Positions 42,081-50,448 of a stretch of DNA of 64,000 nucleotides are shown piece by piece; position 1 is the stretch's first letter, and the number at the start of each line of letters is the position of its first letter. Origin of the DNA: CAZMYM01 sp964620325. Lineage in GTDB: Bacteria; Bipolaricaulota; Bipolaricaulia; UBA7950; UBA9294. Location: assembly GCA_964620325.1 (NCBI GenBank), contig CAZUIM010000004.1, forward strand, positions 40,912-104,911, read 5' to 3'. The translations under genes were made by a program, and so were the position numbers. Below the pieces are notes generated by a model that made no database searches, was not told the origin of the DNA, and saw nothing but the letters and a program-made list of their open reading frames with translations.

Positions 42081-42778
42081 CACGCCTCCTTTGAGGATGC
42101 TTCGGTTCGGATCGCCGTCGCCTGCACCGAAGCGAAGACGGCGTCTCCCTCGGAGATCCCCAGTCGGTCGATCGTTCGGTCGGTGTGCAGCGTGTTCAGT
42201 TCGAATCCGTCTCCGGCCAGAACCAGGTTTGCCATCTGCCCGAAACGGCGCACCTTCTTGACTCGCGTTGGAAGAATGTTCTCGCTCCCCGAAGAGGCCG
42301 GACCCGGAGCCACTCGGTGAATGAAGACGGCCTCCGGTGGGATGTGAATCGACAGGTTCTCCACACCAGCGAACGAGAAGACGGAGAGCTTTGTCCCCCC
42401 AAGGGTGACCGTGCAAAGAGCTCCATCTCGCGTCAAAACACGAACGCGAAACGCGTTCTTGGCGATCAGCGAAGAACGCTCCGGCACGTAGGCCCGCAGA
42501 TCCTTACCGGGGAGGTTCGGATGGAGACGTTCCGACCAGAGAAGGTGTTCCATCACCTCGCGCGATGTCCCCGCCGCAACGAGCAGATCGCCCATGTCCA
42601 GGTCGAGGATGTCGGCAAGCCGCCGGATCTCCGCCAACCCCGGCGCCGGCCGCGTCCCGCTTTCCATTTTCGCCAACCGGCTGTACTCGATGCCGACTCG
42701 ATTGGCAAGGGAACGAAGACTGAGCGACTTGCGCTCGCGCGCTTCTCGCAAGAGAACTCTGAACTGGACCTTGGTCAC
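42080..42778 (-). CDS. XRE-family regulator with C-terminal TOBE (molybdate-type) domain
   Basis: 232 residues from GTG 42778 (MTKVQFRVLLREARERKSLS); the longer TTG frame start at 42808 would place the promoter inside the gene. Residues ~5-60 are a Cro/XRE helix-turn-helix (LSLRSLANRVGIEYSRLAKM). A middle region of ~90 residues is unassigned. Residues ~165-225 resemble a TOBE/Mop-type domain (ENILPTRVKKVRRFGQMANL, then DAVFASVQATAIRT), which in ModE and ModC binds molybdate or tungstate. It heads the ECF operon and probably autoregulates through the palindrome next to its start. Confidence 0.82.
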   Translation of the reverse strand: MTKVQFRVLLREARERKSLSLRSLANRVGIEYSRLAKMESGTRPAPGLAEIRRLADILDLDMGDLLVAAGTSREVMEHLLWSERLHPNLPGKDLRAYVPERSSLIAKNAFRVRVLTRDGALCTVTLGGTKLSVFSFAGVENLSIHIPPEAVFIHRVAPGPASSGSENILPTRVKKVRRFGQMANLVLAGDGFELNTLHTDRTIDRLGISEGDAVFASVQATAIRTEASSKEA

Positions 42779-42786
42779 AGGGAGGA

Positions 42787-42816
42787 ACGATATCGCCGTT
42801 GTTGACAAATGTCAAC
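42787..42816 (-). promoter_or_regulatory. Leaderless promoter and palindromic operator of the ECF operon
   Basis: On the minus strand a perfect TTGACA (42810-42815) and TATCGT (42787-42792) are separated by 17 bp, and the GTG start lies 8 nt after the -10 box. The perfect palindrome GTTGACAAATGTCAAC occupies 42801-42816 and covers the whole -35 box. This is the natural binding site for the XRE-TOBE regulator encoded directly downstream. Confidence 0.75.
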
Positions 42817-42893
42817 ATCTGCGCCGACGTGTCGCTCGAAAGCGTCACACAATCTGCGGGAGAGCCGTTCGACGATCGGATACAATCCCCCGC

Positions 42894-44285
42894 ATGTCCG
42901 CGCGTTCCGCACGAGTTCTCAGCGATCGTCTCATCCACGGCCCGATCGTCCTGTCACTGATCCGACTCGCTTGGCCGGTAATGCTGTCGAACTTGCTCCA
43001 GACCGTCTACAACTTCGTCGATCGGTTCTGGCTCGCGCGTCACAGCGCGGAGAGCCTCGCCGCCGTCGGTCTCGCTTGGCCTTTGATCTTCCTCGGGCTG
43101 TCCATCGGAAGTGGAATCACGATCGCCGGGATCGCCCTCGTCTCGCAGTACACGGGGGCACAGCGAGAAGAAGAAGCGAACGAAGCGGCCGGTCAGGTCC
43201 TGGCGTTCACAAGCGCGCTGTCCGTCGTCCTGGCGATCGCTGGGATTCTCGCGGCCCGCTCAGTCCTCACCCTGATGGGGCCTGAGGCGGAGCTGATCGA
43301 GGCCGGTACGGTCTACTTGCGAATCATCTACGCGGGAACGCCCCTCATGTTCTCGACGTTCATCGTCTCCGCCCTGTTGAACGGAGTGGGAGACACCGTG
43401 ACGCCGATGCTCCTCATGGCGGCTTCGGTGCTGTTCAACGTGGTCCTGGATCCCCTGCTCATCTTCGGCTGGGGACCGTTCCCGGCGTGGGGGATCGCCG
43501 GCGCCGCCGTCGCGACTGTCTGCTCTCGAGGCCTCCTCGCGATTGTGGGATTCAGTCTGCTCTTCTCGGGACGTCTCGGCTTGCACATTCGTCGCCGCCA
43601 TCTGCGCCCGAACTGGGCGCTGATCCGGCGGATCATCTCTATCGGAGGCATGGCATCGGTCGGGCAAGCCGGGATGGCTCTTGGATTCACGGTCATGAAC
43701 AGCGCGCTGGCACGAATCGCGACGGCCGCCATCAGTGCCTACGTGATCGGCAACTCCTTCATCTCTATCGCCCTCATGCCCGCCATGGGTCTCGGTCAAG
43801 CCACCGCGACGATGGTCGGCCAGAACCTTGGAGCGCAGCAGAAGGCCCGCGCCCGCCGAAGTGCGTGGGCGGGCATGGGACTCTCGACGATCATCCTCGC
43901 GATCGCCTCGGTCGTCGTCCTGATCTTCCGAGCGGCGTTGATTCGCATCTTCACCAGCGACCCGGAGACGACGCGGATCGCTCTCAGGATGTTCTTCATC
44001 GTCGCGTTGGCCTTCCCACTCATGGGAATCATCCAGGTCGTCTCCGGCGTCTATCAGGGATCCGGCCACACGTTCTACTCGATGTTCTTCGGCCTGTTCC
44101 GTCTCTGGGCCCTGCGTGTCCCGCTCGTCCTCACCCTGCCGTTCGCCGTGGGGATGGGAGCGGACGGCGTCTGGTGGGCGATGCTTGCCTCGAACTTCGG
44201 AACCGCGGCCACCTCGCTCGGGTTCTTCCTGTCCGGCAATTGGATGCGCCGAGTGATCAAGGCGGCGCCCGCCGTCCCCGAGTAG
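42894..44285 (+). CDS. MATE family multidrug/cation efflux protein
   Basis: 463 residues, twelve predicted helices in two homologous halves. It starts LAWPVMLSNLLQTVYNFVDR, the MatE fingerprint, and has TPLMFSTFIVSALLNGVGDT and PAMGLGQATATMVGQNLGAQ in the second half. It is a Na+- or H+-coupled exporter of organic cations or metabolites. TACAAT lies 7 nt before the ATG without a ribosome binding site, suggesting a leaderless mRNA. Divergent from the ECF operon; a functional link is not shown. Confidence 0.92.
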   Translation: MSARSARVLSDRLIHGPIVLSLIRLAWPVMLSNLLQTVYNFVDRFWLARHSAESLAAVGLAWPLIFLGLSIGSGITIAGIALVSQYTGAQREEEANEAAGQVLAFTSALSVVLAIAGILAARSVLTLMGPEAELIEAGTVYLRIIYAGTPLMFSTFIVSALLNGVGDTVTPMLLMAASVLFNVVLDPLLIFGWGPFPAWGIAGAAVATVCSRGLLAIVGFSLLFSGRLGLHIRRRHLRPNWALIRRIISIGGMASVGQAGMALGFTVMNSALARIATAAISAYVIGNSFISIALMPAMGLGQATATMVGQNLGAQQKARARRSAWAGMGLSTIILAIASVVVLIFRAALIRIFTSDPETTRIALRMFFIVALAFPLMGIIQVVSGVYQGSGHTFYSMFFGLFRLWALRVPLVLTLPFAVGMGADGVWWAMLASNFGTAATSLGFFLSGNWMRRVIKAAPAVPE

Positions 44286-44351
44286 CCTTGCAGCCGGGTC
44301 TTCTCCTTTCTACTCTCTTACAGGAAAGACTGAACCCGGAGAGGAGCGACG

Positions 44352-45647
44352 ATGGCGACGATCACGATCGCGGAGGCGCATGACCACGTCGGAGAGACCG
44401 TCACGATTCGTGGGTGGCTCTACAACATACGGTCGAGCGGAAAGATCGCGTTTCTGCAGGTCCGGGACGGGACGGGCGTTCTTCAAGCGATCGTCACCAA
44501 GTCGGACAATCCGAACCTGTTCAACCTGGCCGATCGGCTTTCGCGGGAATCCTCGATCATCGTGCACGGCACGCTGCGCGAGGACGTCAGGGCTCCCTCC
44601 GGCTGCGAGTTGCAGCTCTCCGATCTCGAGCTTATTCATCAGCCGGTCGACGACTTCCCGATCGAGTTGAAGGAACAGACCCCCGGATTCCTGATGGACC
44701 ATCGCCACCTCTGGATTCGGACCGGTCGGCAGGTTCCGATTCTGCGAGTCCGCGATGCCGTCTTTCGCGCTTTCCGTCAGTTCTTTGAGGATCACGGTTT
44801 CGTCGCCACCGAGGCGCCGATTCTGACCGGCACCTCCGTCGAAGGGACCACGACGCTCTTCGAGCTCGATTACTTCGGCGACAAGGCCTACCTGGGGCAG
44901 AGCGGCCAGCTCTACCTCGAGGCGACGGCGATGGCCCTCGGAAGAGTCTACTGGATCGGGCCGGCCTTCCGAGCCGAGAAATCGAAGACGCGGAAGCACG
45001 TGACCGAGTTTTGGATCGCCGAGGCCGAGGCCGCGTTCCTGGAGCACGAGGAGAACCTCCGTCTGCAAGAGGACCTCGTCCGGTTCATCGTCGAGACGGT
45101 CGTCGCGGATCGGAAGGCAGAGCTCGCCCAACTTGCACGAGACGTCGATCTCCTCCTCGCCGAGGTTCGGAACCCGTTCACACGGATCGACTACGGCGAC
45201 GCGATCGAACTCCTCCGTGAGAAAGGACACCGGATCGAGTTCGGCGACGACTTCGGCGCTCCCGAAGAGGAGGTCCTCGGCGAGGCGTTCGACGGACCTG
45301 TCTTCATCGAGCGGTTCCCGGTCGAGATGAAGCCGTTCTACATGAAACGCGATCCCGGCGATCGACGCCGGACCCTCGCCGCCGATCTGATCGCGCCGGA
45401 GGGCTACGGCGAGATCATCGGAGGAAGCCAACGCGTCGACACGGTCGAGGAACTCGTGGTGCAGCTCGAAGAGCGAAACCTTCCGATCGACGCGTACGAG
45501 TGGTACATCGATCTTCGTCGCTACGGCTCGGTGCCGCACTCGGGATTCGGAATGGGGCTCGCTCGCGTCGTCTGCTGGATCTGCGGCGTCCGTCACATCC
45601 GGGAGGTCATCCCGTTCCCACGCCAGATCCACCGCCTCTACCCGTAG
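44352..45647 (+). CDS. asnS: Asparaginyl-tRNA synthetase
   Basis: 431 residues, the usual AsnRS length. N-terminal OB-fold (VTIRGWLYNIRSSGKIAFLQ) binds the anticodon; the class II core has motif 2 (YWIGPAFRAEKSKTRKHVTE) and motif 3 (GSVPHSGFGMGLARVVCWIC), and ends VIPFPRQIHRLYP. ATP and Asn are used to charge tRNA-Asn. It follows the MATE gene by 66 nt and has its own ribosome binding site (GGAGAGGAG). Distinguished from AspRS by the QLYLEAT and HRLYP regions and lack of the insertion domain. Confidence 0.94.
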   Translation: MATITIAEAHDHVGETVTIRGWLYNIRSSGKIAFLQVRDGTGVLQAIVTKSDNPNLFNLADRLSRESSIIVHGTLREDVRAPSGCELQLSDLELIHQPVDDFPIELKEQTPGFLMDHRHLWIRTGRQVPILRVRDAVFRAFRQFFEDHGFVATEAPILTGTSVEGTTTLFELDYFGDKAYLGQSGQLYLEATAMALGRVYWIGPAFRAEKSKTRKHVTEFWIAEAEAAFLEHEENLRLQEDLVRFIVETVVADRKAELAQLARDVDLLLAEVRNPFTRIDYGDAIELLREKGHRIEFGDDFGAPEEEVLGEAFDGPVFIERFPVEMKPFYMKRDPGDRRRTLAADLIAPEGYGEIIGGSQRVDTVEELVVQLEERNLPIDAYEWYIDLRRYGSVPHSGFGMGLARVVCWICGVRHIREVIPFPRQIHRLYP

Positions 45648-45678
45648 CGAATCCGCTTCTTCCCATCGTCTCCCTCGA

Positions 45679-47772
45679 TCAACCGGAGAGCGCGATCAGA
45701 ATGTCGACGGCCGTCGGGCCGTCCGGCCCGGCGATCACCGGGTTGAGATCGATCTCTTCGATCTGTGGAAGATCGAGACTGAGCCGCGCAAGCCTCGAAA
45801 GGAATCTCGCGAGCACCCGTAGATCGACCGCCGGCTGCCCGCGGAACGCCTCGAGAAGCGGGAAGGCGCGAATCGATCGGACGGTCGACTTCGCCTGATC
45901 TTCCGTCACCGGCGCTACAGCGAACGCGACGTCTTTGAGCGCCTCGACGAACGTACCTCCGATGCCGAACATCACGACCGGGCCGAACGCCGGGTCACGC
46001 TCCATCCCGAGGATGAGTTCCCGGCCGAGAACCGTTTTCTGGATGAGGATCCGCCCCTCCTGCACGCCGATCGACTCGACGATGTCTTGAAGCCGGTCGA
46101 TCCCCGCGGCGAGTTCTTCCCGACCCGCAACGCCGGTGATCACCGCGCCACGTTCGACCCGATGATGAAGATCGGGCGCGTCGACCTTCAGCACGACCGG
46201 ATATCCGACCTCCGCAGCGAAGGCGTCCGCGTCGTCGAGCGACGATACGTACGCGTGCGGGCAGACGGGGATTCCGTACGCAGCGAGGATGTCGGCCCCC
46301 TCGCTGAAGAAGAGCCCCCGTCTTCCCTCGAAGGTCGCACGCTCCAGAACGCGGCGAGCAATCGCCGAATCGACCGCCGACTCCGGCTCCGCCGATCCCG
46401 CTTCGCCTCGCAGATCGCGGGCACGATGGAAGAAACTGAGCGCGTCGACGGCCGTCTCCGGCATCGCGTAGACGGGAATCCCGCTGGCTCGAAGCCTTCG
46501 AACGACGTCGGTCTCTTCGCGGCTCAGCGTGCAAACGAGGATCGGCTTGTCGGTGTGCTCCACTGCAACACGGACAATCCCATCCGCGACGGACTCCGGC
46601 GGATCGGGCAGGACGAGCGGCGGACGGAAGATGACGATCGCCGAGTCGACCGCCCGCAGGATCGTCCGCAAGCCCCTCTCGTAGTCGTCCGCCCCCGCGG
46701 TGGCGATCATATCGACCGGGTTTCCGAGGCCCGCCTCGGGCGGAAGAAACCGAGAGAGCTCGTTCCGCGTCGCATCGTCGAGGGCCGGAACGTCGATCCC
46801 AACGCGCTCACATGCATCGGCGGCGATGATCCCCGCTCCCCCGGCATTCGTCAGGATGCCGACCCGATCGCCCCGCGGAAGGACGCCGCGCTCCAGCGCG
46901 CGTAGGGCCGTGATCGTTTCCTCAATCGTATTGACGCGCAACACACCGCACTGCTTGAGGAAGGCGTCGACGATCGCGTCCGAACTGGCGAGTGAGCCGG
47001 TGTGTGAGGCGACGGCGGCGACGCCGGCCTCAGTTCGACCGGCCTTGAGAACGACGATCGGCGTCGTCGGAGCGATCCGCTCGCACCACGTCCGAAAGTT
47101 GTTCGGCTCGGCGAAGCTCTCCAGGTAGAGGAAGATGGCCCGACAGGTATCGTCCGTCGCAAGCGACGCGAGGAAGTCGTTCTCGGTCAGGCCGGCTCGG
47201 TTTCCCAGATTTACGAAGAGCGAGACCCCGAGGCCGGCCCCCTCGAAACACTCGAGGAGCGTCTCCCCCAGCGACCCGCTTTGCGACACGAAGGCGATCT
47301 GGCCACCGGATGGAAACCACCGAGAAAAGGATGCATTGAGGAGGACGTCCGGCGCGCTGTTGATCATCCCCATGCAGTTCGGCCCGACCAGGTTGAGATC
47401 GTACCGCGAGATCAGTCGCCGCAGCTCAGCCTCCCGCTCGGCGCCTTCCTCGCCGCTCTCCTTGAACCCGGCCGTGATGACGATCAGATTCCGGATCCCC
47501 CTTTCGCCGCATTCGACGACCGCGTCGAGGACGATCTCTCGATTGACCGCCAGAACGGCGAGATCGACCGCCTCGGGAAGGGCCGATACGGACGGGTAGC
47601 ACGGGAGGCCGTCGACCTCGCGATGCTTCGGATTCACCGGATGAAGGCCTCCGGCGAACCCACATCGCTTTAGATTCCGGAGAATCTCTCCGGCGACGGA
47701 GCCCGACCGAGGACTTGCACCGACGACGGCGACGGAGCGAGGAGCGATCAGTCGACTGAGATCTCTAGGCAT
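45679..47772 (-). CDS. ADP-forming acyl-CoA synthetase, alpha-beta fusion (Acd type)
   Basis: 697 residues. CoA-binding Rossmann domain at the N-terminus (SVAVVGASPRSGSVAGEILR), succinyl-CoA-ligase-like domain with the phospho-His in VAAVASHTGSLASSDAIVDA, and a C-terminal ATP-grasp domain (VGYPVVLKVDAPDLHHRVE; ILIQKTVLGRELILGMERDP). Such enzymes make ATP from acyl-CoA in fermenters and archaea. The C-terminal …DLPQIEEIDLNPVIAGPDG is typical. It is convergent with asnS, and its 5' end overlaps the DUF5317-like gene by 8 nt. Confidence 0.94.
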   Translation of the reverse strand: MPRDLSRLIAPRSVAVVGASPRSGSVAGEILRNLKRCGFAGGLHPVNPKHREVDGLPCYPSVSALPEAVDLAVLAVNREIVLDAVVECGERGIRNLIVITAGFKESGEEGAEREAELRRLISRYDLNLVGPNCMGMINSAPDVLLNASFSRWFPSGGQIAFVSQSGSLGETLLECFEGAGLGVSLFVNLGNRAGLTENDFLASLATDDTCRAIFLYLESFAEPNNFRTWCERIAPTTPIVVLKAGRTEAGVAAVASHTGSLASSDAIVDAFLKQCGVLRVNTIEETITALRALERGVLPRGDRVGILTNAGGAGIIAADACERVGIDVPALDDATRNELSRFLPPEAGLGNPVDMIATAGADDYERGLRTILRAVDSAIVIFRPPLVLPDPPESVADGIVRVAVEHTDKPILVCTLSREETDVVRRLRASGIPVYAMPETAVDALSFFHRARDLRGEAGSAEPESAVDSAIARRVLERATFEGRRGLFFSEGADILAAYGIPVCPHAYVSSLDDADAFAAEVGYPVVLKVDAPDLHHRVERGAVITGVAGREELAAGIDRLQDIVESIGVQEGRILIQKTVLGRELILGMERDPAFGPVVMFGIGGTFVEALKDVAFAVAPVTEDQAKSTVRSIRAFPLLEAFRGQPAVDLRVLARFLSRLARLSLDLPQIEEIDLNPVIAGPDGPTAVDILIALSG

Positions 47773-48316
47773 TCGACCTCATCCCTCGAACGATCAGCCA
47801 CGCCAACCCGATCATGATCAGAACGTCGCCGAGGCTGAACGCGGTGGCGAAGGGGATCCACTTCGGCAGGTAGAGACAATCGCCGAAGAAGTTGATCCGC
47901 GTCGTATCGCTCATCAGTAACACGTTCCCATGGGTTCCCTCCGCGATCAACTGCTCTGAAGACGCTACGAGCCCTGCCCGTTCGAGCGCCGTCGCTGACG
48001 CAGGCATTCTCCCGCCGTTGGCGGCGATCACGACGAAATTGAACAGCGCGCCCGCACCGACGGCGAAAAGCGGCCTCACGTCGAGATTCCAGGTCAGAAA
48101 CGCGAAAACGAGGACGTACGACGCGATATGAAGGGAGCCGGTCGCGTACGGAAGCATCGGTCGATCGGAGAACAGCGGGAAGATGAGGAGCTGCAGGACG
48201 AGCGCCGCAACCATGAGCCACAGCCCCTTCAAGCGGAGCGAGGGAAGATTCGCGACGCGTCCGCCGAACGCGTACCCGAGAAGGAGACCGATTCCGGCCG
48301 CGACGAGGAAGATCAT
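47765..48316 (-). CDS. DUF5317-like integral membrane protein
   Basis: 183 residues from ATG 48316 with about five membrane helices (MIFLVAAGIGLLLGYAFGG; GLWLMVAALVLQLLIFPLF; SLGDVLIMIGLAWLIVRGM). NFVVIAANGGRMPASATALE and LADTTRINFFGD-like (MSDTTRINFFGDCLYLPKWI) segments match my memory of the DUF5317 family, of unknown function. It sits 4 nt after the HD-GYP gene, whose product it may serve. Confidence 0.8.
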   Translation of the reverse strand: MIFLVAAGIGLLLGYAFGGRVANLPSLRLKGLWLMVAALVLQLLIFPLFSDRPMLPYATGSLHIASYVLVFAFLTWNLDVRPLFAVGAGALFNFVVIAANGGRMPASATALERAGLVASSEQLIAEGTHGNVLLMSDTTRINFFGDCLYLPKWIPFATAFSLGDVLIMIGLAWLIVRGMRSNA

Positions 48317-48320
48317 CCGC

Positions 48321-49622
48321 CTAGTTCGCCTCGGACGCCGTCGCGCCTTCGGCCGACGCCTCGGCCCGCTTCGCAAGCACGCGAAGGAGTGCGTCGGCGA
48401 CGTCAGGATCGAGGTCCGTCCCGTGCATCTGCCGGATCATCTCGACCGTCTCTTTCGGACTGAACGCGCCGCGATACGGACGATCGGTCGAGAGCGCATT
48501 GTGGATATCGGCCGCCGCGATGACGCGAGAGATCATCGGAATCGCTTCGCCGCGAAGACCGTCGGGATAACCGGAGCCGTCCCACCGTTCGTGCTCGTGT
48601 CGAACGGCGTCGGCGACCGGCGCGTAGATCTCCAGCCCTTCAATCAGCTGCGCGCTGACGAGCGGATGCCGCTTCATAACCTCCCACTCTTCGTCGGTGA
48701 GCGGTCCCGGTTTGAGGAGGATCGCGTCGGGCACGGCGACCTTTCCGATGTCGTGGACCCGCGCGGCGATCTCGACCTTTTCGATCTCCACCTGCGAGAG
48801 GTTCATCTCTTCGGCGATGCGGACGGCGAGATCGGCCACGTCCGACGAATGGACGGCCGTGTAGTGATCGCGCTCGTCCAGCAGGCGCGAGATGTTCTCG
48901 AACGTGTTCCTCGCCTCACTCCGCAGCCGCTGATAGCTTCGAAACGACACGTGAACCAGGAAGAGCGGAACGATCGCGAGGAACATGTGCCACACGGAGA
49001 GGGAGTACAACACGGCCAGAAGCAAAGCGAGGACCGCCAGCACGAGATACTGGACGCTGAAGTCGCGGACGTAGGTTCTGAGAAAGTGACCGAAGCGCTT
49101 GTCCGCCGTCAGCGTCACCACCGTCGTGACGAGGGTGACGTTGACCGCCGCGTAGCAGAGGAAGGCGAGCATCGCCCACAGGTAGTCCCCGCCGGAAGTC
49201 AGGGCCACCGGCGCGGCGCCAAGCTTGAAGAAGAGGAATCCGGTCACCCCGACGGTCACCACGAGCTGGCTGACGTTGAACGTCAGCACGTACGCGAACC
49301 GCCTCGGGGCCGACCGGAGGTGCTCCCATCTCATCGTCAATTCTGAAGCCAGACTCATGACGAGAACCATCAGTACGGCAAGAGAGGGTCCGAGAATGAA
49401 GAGCGACGCCATGCAGATCGCGATGCTGCTGGAGACCTCGCCGCCGTAGGCGGGGATCCAGATTGCGTAGACTTCGGAGAGAAACCCAAGGATGAGAAAG
49501 AAGACGAGCGCAAGCAGCTGTGGAGTGGAGGGCCGTACGAGATCCCTCGCGAAGAAGGCGATCGCCGCGATTGCCAGAACAACCAGGAATCCGACGTACA
49601 CCCTTGCCTTGGTCGAGATCAC
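48321..49622 (-). CDS. Membrane HD-GYP domain phosphodiesterase
   Basis: 433 residues, GTG start at 49620-49622 behind GAGGAGA. Six to eight hydrophobic segments fill residues 1-225 (VYVGFLVVLAIAAIAFF; LAVLALLLAVLYSLSVWHMF). The HD-GYP domain follows with AVHSSDVADLAVRIAEEMNL, VHDIGKVAVPDAILLKPG, HHE-type VRHEHERWDGSGYPDGL and ADIHNALSTDRPYR. The HD and GYP residues are intact, so it should hydrolyse c-di-GMP to GMP or pGpG, opposing the GGDEF enzyme at 30-32 kb. It is in one operon with the DUF5317-like gene and acd. Confidence 0.93.
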   Translation of the reverse strand: MISTKARVYVGFLVVLAIAAIAFFARDLVRPSTPQLLALVFFLILGFLSEVYAIWIPAYGGEVSSSIAICMASLFILGPSLAVLMVLVMSLASELTMRWEHLRSAPRRFAYVLTFNVSQLVVTVGVTGFLFFKLGAAPVALTSGGDYLWAMLAFLCYAAVNVTLVTTVVTLTADKRFGHFLRTYVRDFSVQYLVLAVLALLLAVLYSLSVWHMFLAIVPLFLVHVSFRSYQRLRSEARNTFENISRLLDERDHYTAVHSSDVADLAVRIAEEMNLSQVEIEKVEIAARVHDIGKVAVPDAILLKPGPLTDEEWEVMKRHPLVSAQLIEGLEIYAPVADAVRHEHERWDGSGYPDGLRGEAIPMISRVIAAADIHNALSTDRPYRGAFSPKETVEMIRQMHGTDLDPDVADALLRVLAKRAEASAEGATASEAN

Positions 49623-49726
49623 ACACTTCTCCTCAACTCATGAGTCGGCGACGACGTCACCGACCCATTCTACCAAAGCCAAGGGCCATTCACTATATGA
49701 GCAGACTCAATACGGCCGGATCTCCT

Positions 49727-49822
49727 CTAACCGTGCCACTTCAGATTCGCGCCGAGCAGCAGCCCGAGCGTCGCGATCGCCAGCAGGTACGTGAGCCCCT
49801 TCGCACTGAACAGCCGCTTCAT
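49727..49822 (-). CDS. 31-residue single-span membrane peptide, copy 1
   Basis: A complete small frame from ATG 49822 to TAG: M-K-R-L-F-S-A-K-G-L-T-Y followed by LLAIATLGLLLGANLKWHG. The hydrophobic LLAIATLGLLLG core flanked by basic residues suggests one membrane helix. GGGGAG lies upstream. It is nearly identical to a second copy just upstream on the same strand; conservation of the frame across two diverged copies supports a real peptide. Function unknown; size resembles type I toxins or small membrane regulators, but no antitoxin RNA is evident. Confidence 0.55.
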   Translation of the reverse strand: MKRLFSAKGLTYLLAIATLGLLLGANLKWHG

Positions 49823-49878
49823 CGTCCGCTCCCCTTCCTTCGTGTATCCGCTCCACTTCACGGTTCGTTCGCTCCTTC

Positions 49879-50074
49879 CTAGCCGTGCCACTTCAGATTC
49901 GCGCCGAGCAGCAGCCCGAGCGTCGCGATCGCCAGCANNNNNNNNNNNNNNNNNNNNNNNNNNNNNNNNNNNNNNNNNNNNNNNNNNNNNNNNNNNNNNN
50001 NNNNNNNNNNNNNNNNNNNNNNNNNNNNNNNNNNNNNGGTACGTGAGCCCTTTGCCGTTGAACAGCTTCTTCAT
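49879..50074 (-). CDS. 31-residue membrane peptide, copy 2 (interrupted by assembly gap)
   Basis: Starts at ATG 50074 with MKKLFNGKGLTY, runs into the 100-N gap, and resumes with LAIATLGLLLGANLKWHG ending at TAG 49879. Removing the 100 Ns gives 96 nt, exactly the length of copy 1 and in frame, so the gap most likely has no true length here or hides additional repeat units. The ATG is preceded by GGGGGAGGA. Confidence 0.5.
49938..50037. other. Assembly gap (100 N)
   Basis: Exactly 100 undetermined bases, the conventional size for a gap of unknown length. The flanks CGCCAGCA and GGTACGTGAGCC are contiguous in the intact neighbouring copy, so the gap falls inside a tandem repeat. Confidence 0.95.
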
Positions 50075-50389
50075 TCGAGGTCCTCCCCCTTCGTAAGGTA
50101 CTCCCCAACCCATCTTCATCGCATCCACCTTTCGCGCTCCTGCGACTCACTCGGGCAACACACGCGGTCCGCGCGAGCGTCTTGTCCTGAATCCCGGGTA
50201 CACTTCCACGCATCCAGTATCGGGAGAGCCGCCGCGAAACGTCAAGCCTAGCGACTATGGGAATCCATCCACTGCAACTATAGGAGACGTTGTACGGCGA
50301 TCAATAGACCGTTGGAAGCGGATTCACCAATCGCAAGAAGATGGAGAAAACATGGAAGAAACATGGAAGACGTCGCGGGACCGCTCAAG
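50075..50389. other. Intergenic stretch between the small peptides and rpsF
   Basis: About 315 nt with no convincing gene on either strand and visibly lower G+C than its neighbours toward the right end (runs such as GAAGATGGAGAAAACATGG). It should contain the promoter of the small-peptide genes and leads into the rpsF promoter. I see no structured RNA. Confidence 0.4.
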
Positions 50390-50418
50390 TTGACTTCGCA
50401 AGCGCCCAAATGTAAAGT
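50390..50418 (+). promoter_or_regulatory. Promoter of the rpsF-ssb-rpsR operon
   Basis: TTGACT at 50390-50395 and TAAAGT at 50413-50418 are 17 bp apart. The rpsF start is 30 nt downstream of the -10 box with a GAGGTG ribosome binding site. Confidence 0.75.
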
Positions 50419-50448
50419 CTTCCGCAGATTCTAGGTCGAGGTGTTCAC

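Noticed and set aside
42779..42893. Possible thiamine riboswitch upstream of the YkoE-like ECF operon
   Set aside because: No CTGAGA or other THI-element core is present and the promoter is leaderless, leaving no room for a riboswitch.
44286..44351. Possible T-box leader before asnS
   Set aside because: The leader is only 66 nt, with no specifier loop or T-box core; the CCGGGT/ACCCGG inverted repeat is too weak to call.
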